64,000 bases of DNA, from positions 5,362,853 to 5,426,852 of the forward strand of contig CP054936.1 of the NCBI GenBank assembly GCA_013364255.1, written 5' to 3'. The notes beneath the pieces were generated by a model that ran no database searches, had not been told where the DNA came from, and saw nothing but the letters and a program-made list of their open reading frames with translations. Shown here in pieces: positions 1 to 8,862 of this stretch (position 1 is the first letter of the stretch; every line of letters starts with the position of its first letter). Origin of the DNA: Streptomyces seoulensis (GTDB lineage: Bacteria; Actinomycetota; Actinomycetes; Streptomycetales; Streptomycetaceae). The translations under genes and the position numbers were made by a program.

Positions 1-1181
1 GAGTAGTTGATCTCGGTCTCGTTCTTGCCGTAGCCGTACGGCTTGGACTGGCCCATCGCCAGGACCTTGCCGGTGCCCGGCTGGATCAGGACGGACGCCG
101 CCGCGACGGAGTCCGACTGGTTGATGTGCTGCTTGAGCGAGTCCTGCACCGAGGCCTGGGCCTGCGGGTCCAGGGTGGTGCGGATGGTCAGGCCGCCCTG
201 GTTCCAGATCTTGGCCCGCTGCGCGCGGGTCTTGCCGAACACCGGGTCGGTGAGGAAGACCTGCTCGACGTACTTGCAGAAGAAGCTGGAGTCCTTGACG
301 GCGGTGATGCAGCCGTTGCGCGGCTGGGTCACCTTCAGCGCCAGCGGCGCCTTCTTGGCCTTGTCGGCCTCCGCCTGGGAGACGTCGCCGACCTCGGCCA
401 TCCGCTGCAGCACGGTGTTGCGCCGCTTGGTGGCCTCCGCCTCGTCGTTGACCGGGTCGTAGCGGCTCGGCGACTGCACGATGCCGGCCAGCAGCGCGGC
501 CTGGGGCAGGGTCAGGTCCTTGGCGTGCGTGGAGAAGTAGCGCTGGGCGGCGGCCTCGACGCCGTAGGCCTGCTCGCCGAAGAAGGTGATGTTCAGGTAG
601 TTCTCGAGGATCTTCTTCTTGCCCAGGTCCTGTTCGACCTGGATGGCGTACTTCAGTTCCTTGATCTTGCGGCCGAGCGTCTGCTGGGTGGCCTCGGCGA
701 CCTTCGTCGGGTCGTCGCCGGCCTCCTCCACGAAGACGTTCTTCACGTACTGCTGGGTGAGCGTGGACGCGCCCTGGGCGACGCCGCCGCTCTGCGCGTT
801 CTTGTTGAGGGCGCGCAGCACGCCCTTCAGGTCGATCGCGCCGTGCTGGTAGAAGCGCGAGTCCTCGATCGCGACGAGCGCCTTCTGCATGTACGGCGAG
901 ATGTCCTTCAGCTCCACCACCGTGCGGTCGCGCGAGTACACCTGGGCGAGCTGCCGGCCCTGGGCGTCCAGGATGGTGGTGCGCTGGCTGAGCGGCGGGC
1001 GCCTGAGGTTGGCCGGGATGTCGTCGAACCCCTGGACCGATCCCTTGGCGGCCAGCCCCAGCGCGCCGGCGGCGGGCAGGGCGATGCCGGCCAGGACCGC
1101 ACCCGCGAGCACACTGACACCGAGGAACTTGGCGGCCTGCTGGGTTGGCGACAGACCACCGCCCGAGCGCTTCTTTGGCAT
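1..1181 (-). CDS. class A penicillin-binding protein, C-terminally cut by the window
   Basis: Bifunctional peptidoglycan glycosyltransferase/transpeptidase of the PonA type; only the first ~393 residues are inside the window. A short basic start is followed by one membrane anchor (about residues 17-45). The GT51 domain follows, with the catalytic motif EDSRFYQH (Glu106), then QGASTLTQQ and the GKKKILENYLN segment. The start of the transpeptidase domain (GLTIRTTLDPQAQ, then AASVLIQPGTGKVLAM) is visible, but the SxxK serine motif lies outside. The ATG start gives a natural N-terminus. It is divergent from wblA, as ponA2 is from whiB4 in mycobacteria. It acts on the outer face of the membrane in wall synthesis. 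Confidence 0.93.
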   Translation of the reverse strand, partial: MPKKRSGGGLSPTQQAAKFLGVSVLAGAVLAGIALPAAGALGLAAKGSVQGFDDIPANLRRPPLSQRTTILDAQGRQLAQVYSRDRTVVELKDISPYMQKALVAIEDSRFYQHGAIDLKGVLRALNKNAQSGGVAQGASTLTQQYVKNVFVEEAGDDPTKVAEATQQTLGRKIKELKYAIQVEQDLGKKKILENYLNITFFGEQAYGVEAAAQRYFSTHAKDLTLPQAALLAGIVQSPSRYDPVNDEAEATKRRNTVLQRMAEVGDVSQAEADKAKKAPLALKVTQPRNGCITAVKDSSFFCKYVEQVFLTDPVFGKTRAQRAKIWNQGGLTIRTTLDPQAQASVQDSLKQHINQSDSVAAASVLIQPGTGKVLAMGQSKPYGYGKNETEINY

Positions 1182-1665
1182 GGGGGCAGCCTACGTTCTC
1201 ATTCGCCGGACACGCGTATATGCCTTGGCCTAAGCTGCTCTCGACTGTCACAGCGGTACGGCCATGAATCAATACGTCCGGCGACCTCGAAACGTTCCGG
1301 AGCGGCCCCGGTTTTTTCGCCGGCCGGTGCTCCAGGCGGGTGGAAGCGGGTCGGGCGGTGCGGCCGGGGTGATGCGGCGGGACGGTGCGGGCGCGGGAGA
1401 CGCGCGCCCGAAATCGCCTCGTGTGGCATCCGGCGTCCGTTGTGGCGCAACGGAACTGTCCCAGTGTGCCGGGAATGCCGCAGATGTCGTCGCCTCACTC
1501 CCCCGGGTGATCTGCGCCCCACCCATAGTCCGTTCGGACCATTCAAGATTGGGCCCGCTGGGGGTGTTGCGCTGTGCCCACCTTCCGTAACGTCCTCAAC
1601 TGGCGGCGGTGAATATGCCGCTGCCGCCGTGGGGGAGCCTCGATTCGGGAGAGGACGGCGCCGGT
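1182..1665. other. PBP-wblA divergent intergenic region
   Basis: About 480 bases with no convincing gene between the divergent starts of the PBP gene and wblA. It must hold the promoters of both. Base composition is mixed, with a relatively AT-richer patch near 1195-1285, closer to the PBP side. No clear -35/-10 pair or strong inverted repeat could be picked by eye. wblA is known to be under developmental regulators in Streptomyces, so operators are expected here, but none is claimed. Confidence 0.5.
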
Positions 1666-2004
1666 ATGGGCTGGGTAACCGACTGGAGTGCGCAGGCGGC
1701 CTGCCGCACTACCGATCCGGATGAACTGTTCGTTCAGGGAGCAGCGCAGAACAGGGCCAAGGCGGTGTGCACCGGCTGCCCGGTACGCACCGAGTGCCTC
1801 GCCGACGCGCTCGACAACCGCGTCGAGTTCGGCGTGTGGGGAGGCATGACGGAGCGCGAGCGCCGCGCCCTGCTGCGCCGGCGGCCGACCGTCACCTCGT
1901 GGCGCCGGCTGCTGGAGACGGCGCGTTCGGAGTACGAGCGCGGGACGGGCCTGGTGTCCCTCGACGACGACCAGGTGTACGAGGACTACGCGGCGGTGGG
2001 CTGA
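1666..2004 (+). CDS. wblA: WhiB-family [4Fe-4S] regulator WblA
   Basis: WhiB-like transcription factor of 112 residues, the size of Streptomyces WblA. The four cluster-binding cysteines are Cys13, Cys35, Cys38 and Cys44 (CTGCPVRTEC), followed by the GVWGG turn (56-60) and a basic C-terminal stretch TERERRALLRRR used in DNA or sigma-factor contact. The family acts with sigma factor region 4. WblA is a pleiotropic brake on antibiotic production and needed for sporulation in Streptomyces; its mycobacterial counterpart is WhiB4. Start chosen at the ATG preceded by GGGAGAGGA, although the frame is open further upstream. Its position beside a PonA-type PBP supports the wblA assignment. Confidence 0.95.
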   Translation: MGWVTDWSAQAACRTTDPDELFVQGAAQNRAKAVCTGCPVRTECLADALDNRVEFGVWGGMTERERRALLRRRPTVTSWRRLLETARSEYERGTGLVSLDDDQVYEDYAAVG

Positions 2005-2139
2005 GGGCGCCCGAGGGCGCCTCCGGGACTTCGCGCGCCGCGCGCGCCGGGCGGCTACGCCCGCGCGAGCCGCACCCCGTGTGCGCCCCGGGCCGTGCGC
2101 CCCGCGCCGTGTGTCCCGCGCGCCCTGTGCCGCGCGCCG

Positions 2140-3546
2140 TCAGGCGCCGGGTTCCGGTTCCGGCAGCTCGCGCCGGTTGTCCGCGAGCCGGTTTCCGATG
2201 TCCCGCAGCCCCGCGAGGTCGTGCACGTCGCCGGGCAGCGCGGCCACTTCGGCCACCGCCACCTCGGGATGCCGGGCGGTGAAGCGGTCACGCGTGCGCC
2301 GCTCGCGCGAGAGCAGCTGCATGCGCTCGGCGTGCAGCCGCAGCAGACCAGCGGTCACCTGGTCGACGGCGTCGGCCTGCTCGGCGGCGGAACCGGAGGG
2401 GGAGCCGGCTGAGGTGCCGTCCGAGGCGTCGGCCGACGTGCCGTCCGAAGCGCCGGGGGAGGCGTCGGCCGGCTCGACCGGGTGCGAACTGCCCTGTGTT
2501 TCGGGAGAGTTACGAGACTCAGCTTTCCCGTCCCCCTGATCGACAATGCGGGAGTCCTCAAGATTTTCCGCGGCCGCGATCGCCCGTTCGGCCGACAGCT
2601 GGCCGGCGCCGCTGCCGTGGACGCGGTTGAGCACCAGGCCGGCCAGCGGCATCTTCTCCGCGGCCAGCCGCTCCACGAAGTACGCCGCCTCGCGCAGCGC
2701 GTCCCGCTCCGGCGCCGCCACCACCAGGAACGCCGTCCCGGGCGCCTGGAGCAGCTTGTACGTGGCGTCCGCGCGGGTGCGGAAGCCGCCGAAGGTGGTG
2801 TCCATCGCGGCCACGAACGTCTGGACGTCCTTGAGGAGCTGGCCGCCCAGCAGCTTGCCGAGCGTGCCGGTCATCATCGACATCCCGACGTTCAGGAACT
2901 TCATCCCCGCGCGTCCGCCCAGCTTCGCCGGCGCGGTCAGCAGCCGGATCAGCCGTCCGTCGAGGAAGGAGCCGAGCCGCTTGGGCGCGTCCAGGAAGTC
3001 CAGGGCCGAGCGCGAGGGCGGTGTGTCGACGACGATGAGGTCCCACTCGTCCCGGGCGCGCAGCTGGCCCAGCTTCTCCATCGCCATGTACTCCTGCGTG
3101 CCCGCGAAGCCCGCCGAGAGCGACTGGTAGAAGGGGTTCGACAGGATCGCGGCGGCCCGCTCCGGGTCCGCGTGCGCCTCCACGACCTCGTCGAAGGTGC
3201 GCTTCATGTCGAGCATCATGGCGTACAGCTCGCCGTCCGCCTCGGTGCCCTTCACCCGGCGCGGGACGTTGTCGAGCGAGTCGATGCCCATGGACTGGGC
3301 CAGGCGCCGGGCCGGGTCGATGGTCAGGACGACCACCTTGCGGCCGCGCTCGGCGGCCCGCAGCCCGAGCGCCGCCGCCGTGGTCGTCTTGCCGACCCCG
3401 CCCGAGCCGCAGCACACCACGATCCGCGTCCTCGGGTCGTCGAGCAGCGGATCGACGTCGAGCACGCGCGTGTGCGCGAGCCGCCGGGCGCCCTCGTGGG
3501 GCCGGCCGGAGGAACCTTCGGTCTCCCGCGCGGGGTCCGGGCTCAT
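2140..3546 (-). CDS. ArsA/Get3-like ATPase, second of a pair
   Basis: P-loop ATPase of the anion-transporting ArsA/Get3 family, 468 residues. It shows the deviant Walker A GSGGVGKTT (residues 47-55), the switch segment VVDTPPSRSALDFLDAPKR, and C-terminal helices. It resembles M. tuberculosis Rv3680. Compared with that protein it has a Ser/Asp/Ala/Gly-rich low-complexity insert of roughly 60 residues (about 330-395) before the last helical part, probably a disordered loop. Its ATG overlaps the stop of the upstream partner (ATGA at 3543-3546), so the two are translationally coupled and probably form a hetero-complex. True substrate unknown; the ion-transporting ATPase label is historical. Confidence 0.85.
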   Translation of the reverse strand: MSPDPARETEGSSGRPHEGARRLAHTRVLDVDPLLDDPRTRIVVCCGSGGVGKTTTAAALGLRAAERGRKVVVLTIDPARRLAQSMGIDSLDNVPRRVKGTEADGELYAMMLDMKRTFDEVVEAHADPERAAAILSNPFYQSLSAGFAGTQEYMAMEKLGQLRARDEWDLIVVDTPPSRSALDFLDAPKRLGSFLDGRLIRLLTAPAKLGGRAGMKFLNVGMSMMTGTLGKLLGGQLLKDVQTFVAAMDTTFGGFRTRADATYKLLQAPGTAFLVVAAPERDALREAAYFVERLAAEKMPLAGLVLNRVHGSGAGQLSAERAIAAAENLEDSRIVDQGDGKAESRNSPETQGSSHPVEPADASPGASDGTSADASDGTSAGSPSGSAAEQADAVDQVTAGLLRLHAERMQLLSRERRTRDRFTARHPEVAVAEVAALPGDVHDLAGLRDIGNRLADNRRELPEPEPGA

Positions 3547-4520
3547 GACATCCCCTGCTTCCGCAGCTCGCTCGCCAGTTCGTACAGGCCCGCCAGGTCC
3601 ATGCCCTCGGCGAGCAGTGGCAGTTCGTGCAGCGGCAGGCCCAGCTCACCCAGGGCCGAGCGCTGCTCCTGCTCCAGCGCGTACCGCTCGGCGTACTCCT
3701 CGGCCTGGACCAGCAGCGGGTCCACCAGCCGCTCGGCGTTGCCGCCGCGCCGCGCGCCGCCGAGTCCGGCCGAGGACAGCGACTTGGCCAGGGCGGTCCG
3801 CGGTGCGGCCCGTACGAGTTCCAGACCGGCCGCGTCCAGCACCCGCGGCCGCACCATGTTCACCACCACGCGGCCCACCGGCAGCCGCGCGGCGCGCAGT
3901 TCGGCGATGCCGTCCACGGTCTCCTGGACGGGCATCTCCTCCAGCAGCGTCACCAGGTGCACGGCCGTCTCGGCCGACTTGAGCACCCGCATGACCGCCT
4001 GCGCCTGATTGTGTATCGGGCCGATCTTGGCCAGCCCGGCCACCTCGTCGTTGACGTTGAGGAAGCGGGTGATGCGGCCGGTCGGGGGCGCGTCCATGAC
4101 GACGTAGTCGTAGGCGAACCGCCCGGCCTTGTCCTTGCGGCGCACCGCCTCGCACGCCTTGCCGGTCAGCAGGACGTCCCTGACGCCCGGCGCGATGGTG
4201 GTGGCGAAGTCGATGGCGCCGAGCTTCTTCAGGGCCCGGCCGGCGCTGCCCAGCTTGTAGAACATCTGGAGGTAGTCCAGCAGCGCCAGTTCGGGGTCTA
4301 TGGCGAGTGCGTACACCTCCCCGCCCCCGGGTGCGACGGCGATCTTCCGTTCCTCGTACGGCAGCGCCTCCGTTTCGAAGAGCTGTGCGATGCCCTGCCG
4401 ACCCTCGACCTCGATGAGGAGCGTCCGCTTCCCCTCCGTGGCCAGGGCCAGCGCGAGGGCGGCGGCGACCGTGGTCTTTCCGGTCCCGCCCTTGCCGCTG
4501 ACGACCTGGAGCCTGCTCAC
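3543..4520 (-). CDS. ArsA/Get3-like ATPase, first of a pair
   Basis: Companion P-loop ATPase. The sequence begins MSRLQVVSGKGGTGKTT, so the ATP loop sits almost at the N-terminus. Next come EVEGRQGIAQLF, the DAPPTGRI switch motif and a helical C-terminus. It resembles Rv3679 of M. tuberculosis, which with Rv3680 is reported in mycobacteria as a stress-linked ATPase pair. The GTG at 4520 is preferred because homologues start just before this motif; an in-frame ATG at 4538 would add six residues but has no visible ribosome site. It heads a two-gene operon transcribed towards wblA. Role in this organism inferred only. Confidence 0.83.
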   Translation of the reverse strand: MSRLQVVSGKGGTGKTTVAAALALALATEGKRTLLIEVEGRQGIAQLFETEALPYEERKIAVAPGGGEVYALAIDPELALLDYLQMFYKLGSAGRALKKLGAIDFATTIAPGVRDVLLTGKACEAVRRKDKAGRFAYDYVVMDAPPTGRITRFLNVNDEVAGLAKIGPIHNQAQAVMRVLKSAETAVHLVTLLEEMPVQETVDGIAELRAARLPVGRVVVNMVRPRVLDAAGLELVRAAPRTALAKSLSSAGLGGARRGGNAERLVDPLLVQAEEYAERYALEQEQRSALGELGLPLHELPLLAEGMDLAGLYELASELRKQGMS

Positions 4521-4625
4521 GTCTTCGAGCCTAACCATTCGGCGCTCGGGTCACGCGGGAGGCTGTGGACAACCGCGGTCGTGGCCGCCGCCTGCGGGGC
4601 CCCGATCAGCGGCTACAGTCGCCCC

Positions 4626-4784
4626 ATGACCAAGTGGGAATACGCAACCGTGCCGCTGCTCGTCCATGCCACGAAGCAGATCCTGGACACCTGGGGCGAG
4701 GACGGCTGGGAGCTCGTCCAGGTCGTGCCCGGCCCGAACCCCGAGCAGCTGGTGGCCTACCTGAAGCGGGAGAAGCAGGCGTGA
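4626..4784 (+). CDS. DUF4177 family small protein
   Basis: A 52-residue protein with the DUF4177 signature: MTKWEYATVPLL, then a helix, then GEDGWELVQVVPGPNPEQLVAYLKR. These small alpha/beta proteins have no known activity. It directly precedes the RidA gene, whose GTG start overlaps its TGA stop (GTGA at 4781-4784), so the two are co-transcribed and coupled. The same pair is found together in other actinobacteria. Function unknown. Confidence 0.85.
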   Translation: MTKWEYATVPLLVHATKQILDTWGEDGWELVQVVPGPNPEQLVAYLKREKQA

Positions 4785-5245
4785 GCGCGGTCGAGGCGAA
4801 GCTCGCCGAACTCGGTCTGACCCTGCCCGAGGTCGTGCCGCCGCTGGCCGCCTACCAGCCGGCCGTGCGGTCCGGGCCGTACGTCTACACCTCCGGCCAG
4901 CTGCCGATGGTGGACGGCAAGCTCCCGGTCACCGGCAAGGTGGGTCTGGAGGTCACCCCGGAGGAGGCCAAGGACCTGGCCCGCACCTGCGCGCTGAACG
5001 CGCTGGCGGCCGTCAAGTCCGTCGCGGGCGACCTGGACCGCGTCGCACGCGTGGTGAAGGTCGTGGGCTTCGTCGCCTCGGCCGCGGACTTCACCGGCCA
5101 GCCGGGCGTCGTCAACGGCGCCAGCGAGCTGCTGGGCGAGGTGCTGGGCGACAAGGGCGTGCACGCGCGCAGCGCGGTCGGCGTGGCGGTGCTGCCGCTG
5201 GACGCCCCGGTGGAGGTCGAGATCCAGGTCGAGCTGGTTCCGTAA
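4781..5245 (+). CDS. RidA/YjgF family enamine/imine deaminase
   Basis: Protein of 154 residues with the RidA fold motifs: SGPYVYTSGQLPMVDGKL near the N-terminus and VHARSAVGVAVLPLDAPVEVE near the C-terminus, including the Arg that binds the substrate carboxylate and the Glu-containing end strand. RidA proteins hydrolyse reactive enamine/imine intermediates released by PLP enzymes; they work as cytoplasmic trimers. It is longer than E. coli RidA (128) and belongs to the RidA-like subgroup found beside DUF4177. Start GTG at 4781 overlaps the upstream stop. Confidence 0.87.
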   Translation: MSAVEAKLAELGLTLPEVVPPLAAYQPAVRSGPYVYTSGQLPMVDGKLPVTGKVGLEVTPEEAKDLARTCALNALAAVKSVAGDLDRVARVVKVVGFVASAADFTGQPGVVNGASELLGEVLGDKGVHARSAVGVAVLPLDAPVEVEIQVELVP

Positions 5246-5309
5246 GGGCCGCTGAACGCCGCTGAGCCCGCTGAGAGCCACTGGGAGCTGTTGAGCGTCG
5301 CTGAGCGCC

Positions 5310-5390
5310 GTATCGGTGCCCTGAAGGGCCGTACCGGCGTAGTGAGGGCCGTGCCGGTGACCTGACGGGCGTACCGGCGCCGTGAAGGGT
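5310..5390. repeat. degenerate ~20-bp tandem repeat
   Basis: Four imperfect head-to-tail units of 20-21 bases, each starting GTAYCGG or GTGCCGG and ending near GAAGGGC or GAGGGCC, lie downstream of the RidA gene. The spacer is otherwise empty. Preceding bases (5250-5305) are a looser series of CGCTGA-type words. No coding frame with Streptomyces codon bias runs through it. It is probably a decayed minisatellite. Confidence 0.6.
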
Positions 5391-5487
5391 GTACAGCGGG
5401 CCCGAGGCATGTCCCATGGCGGCGCCTCAGGCCCACCGGCCTCGGGCGCCTCTCGAACATTCGCGCGCCACCGGATAGCCTCCGGCC

Positions 5488-6366
5488 ATGGCGAATGGGC
5501 AGTGGTTCCCCCCGGACTGGCCGGACCGCATCCGCGCGCTCGCGGACGGCACCCTCACCCCGGTGACGCCCCGGCGCGCGGCCACCGTCATGCTCCTGCG
5601 GGACACCGACGCCGGTCCCGCCGTGCACATGCTGCGCAGACGCGCCTCCATGGCCTTCGCCGGGGGCGCGTACGCGTATCCGGGCGGCGGCGTCGACCCG
5701 CGCGACGACGACCGCGCGATCCGCTGGGCGGGCCCCACGCGCGCGTGGTGGGCCGACCGGCTCGGGCTGGAGGAGACGGCGGCCCAGGCGATCGTCTGCG
5801 CGGCCGTGCGGGAGACGTACGAGGAGGCGGGCGTCCTGCTCGCCGGGCCCGGCCCGGACGCGGTCGTCGGCGACACCACGGGCGCGGACTGGGAGGCCGA
5901 CCGCGCCGCCCTGGTCGCCCGTGAGCTGTCCTTCGCCGAGTTCCTCGACCGCCGGGGCCTGACCCTGCGCTCGGACCTGCTGGGCGCCTGGACGCGGTGG
6001 ATCACCCCCGAGTTCGAGCCGCGCCGCTACGACACCTGGTTCTTCGTGGCCGCCCTGCCCGAGGGGCAGCGCACCCGGAACGCCTCCACGGAGGCCGACC
6101 GCACGGTGTGGATCCGCCCCGAGGACGCGGTCGGCGGCTACGAACGGGGCGAGCTGCTGATGATGCCGCCCACCCTCGCCACCCTGCGCCAGATCCTCCC
6201 CTACGGCAGCCCCGCCGAGGCCCTCGCGGCGGCGCCGGCCCGCGATCTGACCCCCGTCATCGCACGGGCCCGCCTGGCGGACGGCGGGGTCGTGCTGTCC
6301 TGGCCGGGCCACGCCGAGTTCACCCTGCACATCCCCGCCGACGTCCAGGAAGGTCCCCGCGCATGA
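5488..6366 (+). CDS. NUDIX hydrolase (NUDT19-like)
   Basis: A 292-residue NUDIX protein. The box is split: the PGGGVDPRDD half lies near residue 60, and the catalytic helix AAVRETYEEAGVLL lies about 40 residues later, as in the NUDT19/RP2 group, which cleaves acyl-CoA or other nucleoside diphosphate derivatives. The catalytic Glu pair sits in RETYEEAG. The C-terminal half (DTWFFVAALPEGQ, then PPTLATLRQI) matches the same subfamily. ATG start at 5488. Its TGA overlaps the ATG of the following MBL hydrolase, so the pair forms an operon. Real substrate unknown. Confidence 0.85.
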   Translation: MANGQWFPPDWPDRIRALADGTLTPVTPRRAATVMLLRDTDAGPAVHMLRRRASMAFAGGAYAYPGGGVDPRDDDRAIRWAGPTRAWWADRLGLEETAAQAIVCAAVRETYEEAGVLLAGPGPDAVVGDTTGADWEADRAALVARELSFAEFLDRRGLTLRSDLLGAWTRWITPEFEPRRYDTWFFVAALPEGQRTRNASTEADRTVWIRPEDAVGGYERGELLMMPPTLATLRQILPYGSPAEALAAAPARDLTPVIARARLADGGVVLSWPGHAEFTLHIPADVQEGPRA

Positions 6367-7193
6367 CGGACGCAGCAGCGCTCCCCGGGCAGCCCCGGGG
6401 CGGCGTCCTCTCCGGCCCCGCCACCGCGCGGGCGGTCAACGTGCTCGCGCCCAACGCCTCCGCCATGACCCTGGACGGCACCAACACGTGGATCGTGTCC
6501 GAACCCGGCTCCGAACGGGCGGTCGTGATCGATCCGGGGCCGCTGGACGAAGGCCATCTGAGCGCCGTAATCGCCACCGCTGAACAGGCCGGCAAGCGTG
6601 TCGCGCTGACCCTGCTGACCCACGGCCACCCCGACCACGCCGAGGGCGCCGCCCGCTTCGCCGAACTGACCCGCACCCGCGTGCGGGCCCTCGATCCGGC
6701 CCTGCGGCTGGGCGACGAGGGCCTGGGCGCGGGGGACGTGATCGAGGTGGGCGGCCTGGAGCTGCGGGTCGTGCCGACCCCGGGCCACACCGCGGACTCG
6801 CTCTGCTTCCACCTCCCGGCCGACCGGGCCGTCGTCACCGGCGACACGATCCTGGGCCGCGGCACGACCGTCGTGGCGCACCCGGACGGCCGCCTCGGCG
6901 ACTACCTGGACTCGCTGCGCCGGCTGCGGAGCCTGACCGTCGACGACGGCGTGCACACGGTGCTGCCGGGCCACGGGCCGGTCCTGGAAGACGCCCAGGG
7001 CGCGGTCGAGTTCTACCTGGCCCACCGCGCCCACCGGCTGGCCCAGGTCGAGACGGCCGTCGAGGACGGCCACCGCATACCGGCCGACGTCGTCGCCCAC
7101 GTGTACGCCGACGTGGACCGCTCCCTGTGGCCGGCGGCGGAACTGTCGGTCCGGGCGCAACTGGAGTACCTGGAGGAGCACGGGCTCATCTAG
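6363..7193 (+). CDS. metallo-beta-lactamase fold hydrolase
   Basis: A 276-residue MBL-fold hydrolase of the LACTB2/glyoxalase II-like group. The metal motif is LTHGHPDHAEG; further ligands sit in TPGHTADS and TGDTILGRG, and the last His in LPGHGPV. The C-terminal helical part (YLAHRAHRLAQVE) is the winged end typical of LACTB2-like proteins, some of which are single-strand ribonucleases. It is coupled to the NUDIX gene upstream (ATGA). Homologues sit beside crp in mycobacteria (Rv3677c). Exact substrate not predictable from sequence. Confidence 0.87.
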   Translation: MTDAAALPGQPRGGVLSGPATARAVNVLAPNASAMTLDGTNTWIVSEPGSERAVVIDPGPLDEGHLSAVIATAEQAGKRVALTLLTHGHPDHAEGAARFAELTRTRVRALDPALRLGDEGLGAGDVIEVGGLELRVVPTPGHTADSLCFHLPADRAVVTGDTILGRGTTVVAHPDGRLGDYLDSLRRLRSLTVDDGVHTVLPGHGPVLEDAQGAVEFYLAHRAHRLAQVETAVEDGHRIPADVVAHVYADVDRSLWPAAELSVRAQLEYLEEHGLI

Positions 7194-7245
7194 AGCCCCG
7201 CGCCCTCCTGGCGGGCGTTCCCCCGTCCCTGGGGTTACCCGGCCC

Positions 7246-8001
7246 CTACGGCGTGGGTCTGGGCGCCTTGACGCCGTGCACGCGCGCGTACTCCCCGGCG
7301 AGCCAGGGGCCGAGGTCGTCGACGTAGGAGCGCAGCACCGCGAGGTCGCCGACCGGGTCGTAGCCGTACCGGGCCGCCGTGCGCAGCTGCGCGGCCCGCG
7401 CGGGGTAGTGGGCGCCGAACGCGTCGGCCATCTCGTGCAGGTCGCTGGTCCAGCCCCGCCAGCGGGCCATGACCAGGGTGAATCCGGTGCGGACGAGGTG
7501 GCGCGACATGAACCGCACCAGCGGCCGGCGCGCCGCTTCGGTGTCCTCGGCCGCCGCGATCCGCTCCCGCCAGCGGGGCAGGCACCGGTCCAGGTCCCCG
7601 TTGGTCTCGCGGGCGAGCGGCGGGTCGTCGGGGCGGTAGCGGGGCAGGCGCGCGGCGAGGTCGTCGCCGAGCAGGGGCGTGCACAGGCAGGCGACGAACC
7701 AGCCCAGGTCGTACCGCTCCAGGTCGCTGAGCAGCCGGTCCCGGCCGTACAGCAGCGTGCCGACGCCGTCGATCTGGGTGAACTCCGCGTCGAGCGCCGT
7801 GCCGAGTGCCCGGGCCGTCCGCCGGTCGGCGTCCGTCGGCTCCGCCCGCAGCGCGACCAGCAGGTCCAGGTCGCTGCGTCCCACGCGCGCCGTGCCGCGC
7901 GGGATCGACCCGTAGAGGTAGGCGCTGTGCAGCCGCGTCCCGTAGACCTCCGGCAGCCGGGCCCTCGCGGCCGCGACGACGGGATGGAACGCGTCGGGCA
8001 C
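7246..8001 (-). CDS. nucleotidyltransferase-domain protein
   Basis: Contains the polymerase-beta-type nucleotidyltransferase signature YLYGSIPRGTARVGRSDLDLLV (GS followed by DxD), then a helical C-terminal domain of about 150 residues, about 251 residues in all. Proteins of this shape transfer a nucleotide to a small molecule (aminoglycoside adenylyltransferase-like) or to a protein; which one is not evident here. The start is uncertain: GTG at 8001 is the only usable in-frame codon near the expected N-terminus, with GAAGGA upstream, and the frame stays open above it. It lies just downstream of crp and may be read from the same promoter. Confidence 0.7.
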   Translation of the reverse strand: MPDAFHPVVAAARARLPEVYGTRLHSAYLYGSIPRGTARVGRSDLDLLVALRAEPTDADRRTARALGTALDAEFTQIDGVGTLLYGRDRLLSDLERYDLGWFVACLCTPLLGDDLAARLPRYRPDDPPLARETNGDLDRCLPRWRERIAAAEDTEAARRPLVRFMSRHLVRTGFTLVMARWRGWTSDLHEMADAFGAHYPARAAQLRTAARYGYDPVGDLAVLRSYVDDLGPWLAGEYARVHGVKAPRPTP

Positions 8002-8099
8002 GCGCGCGAGGGATCCTTCGCGGGCGATGTATCCCTCAGGGGTGAGGCCCCGGTGCGGTACGGCGCCTTCCGAGCCGGGTCCCCCTGGCGGGGCCGGGA

Positions 8100-8774
8100 T
8101 CAGCGGGACCTCTTGGCCAGCCGCTCGACGTCCAGCAGGATGACCGCGCGGGCCTCCAGCCGCAGCCAGCCGCGCTGGGCGAAGTCGGCGAGCGCCTTGT
8201 TGACCGTCTCGCGGGACGCGCCGACCAGCTGGGCCAGCTCCTCCTGCGTCAGGTCGTGCACGACGTGGATGCCCTCTTCGGACTGCACGCCGAAGCGGCG
8301 GGAGAGGTCCAGCAGGGCGCGGGCCACTCGGCCCGGCACGTCGGAGAAGACCAGGTCGGACATCTGGTCGTTGGTCTTGCGCAGGCGCCGGGCCACGGCG
8401 CGCAGCAGGGCGCCGGCCACCTCGGGCCGCACGTTCAGCCAGGGCTGGAGGTCGCCGTGGCCCAGGGCCAGCAGCTTGACCTCGGTCAGCGCGGTCGCCG
8501 TGGCGGTGCGCGGGCCCGGGTCGAAGAGCGACAGCTCGCCGATCAGCTCGCCGGGGCCTACGACGGCCAGCATGTTCTCGCGGCCGTCGGGGGACGTGCG
8601 GTGCAGCTTGACCTTGCCCTCGGTGACCACGTAGAGCCGGTCGCCCGGGTCGCCCTCGTGGAACAGCGAGTCGCCGCGTGCGAGGGTCACCTCCGTCATG
8701 GAGGCGCGAAGCTCCGCGGCCTGCTCGTCGTCGAGCGCCGCGAAGAGCGGATTGCGCCGCAGAACGTCGTCCAC
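8100..8774 (-). CDS. crp: Crp/Fnr family cAMP-receptor protein
   Basis: Regulator of 224 residues. An N-terminal cyclic-nucleotide-binding barrel (GDSLFHEGDPGDRLYVV, then GELIGELSLFDPGPRTATA) is followed by a dimer helix and a winged helix-turn-helix with recognition segment EELAQLVGASRETVNKALADF. Streptomyces Crp controls spore germination and antibiotic production; the mycobacterial counterpart is Rv3676. The GTG start has GGAGAG at proper spacing. A GTG-N6-GNCAC palindrome sits in the promoter region, suggesting autoregulation. It is divergent from nth, as in mycobacteria. Confidence 0.95.
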   Translation of the reverse strand: MDDVLRRNPLFAALDDEQAAELRASMTEVTLARGDSLFHEGDPGDRLYVVTEGKVKLHRTSPDGRENMLAVVGPGELIGELSLFDPGPRTATATALTEVKLLALGHGDLQPWLNVRPEVAGALLRAVARRLRKTNDQMSDLVFSDVPGRVARALLDLSRRFGVQSEEGIHVVHDLTQEELAQLVGASRETVNKALADFAQRGWLRLEARAVILLDVERLAKRSR

Positions 8775-8862
8775 GAGTTCTCTCCTTGTCGACCTGCTCA
8801 GAGGATCTTGAACCCCTGGTGCCAGGGGTCCGTGTTCCCCATTTTGCCGGACGGTCCAAACA

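Noticed and set aside
7246..8001. Aminoglycoside resistance gene
   Set aside because: Only the general nucleotidyltransferase signature is visible; a core-genome position beside crp argues against acquired resistance.
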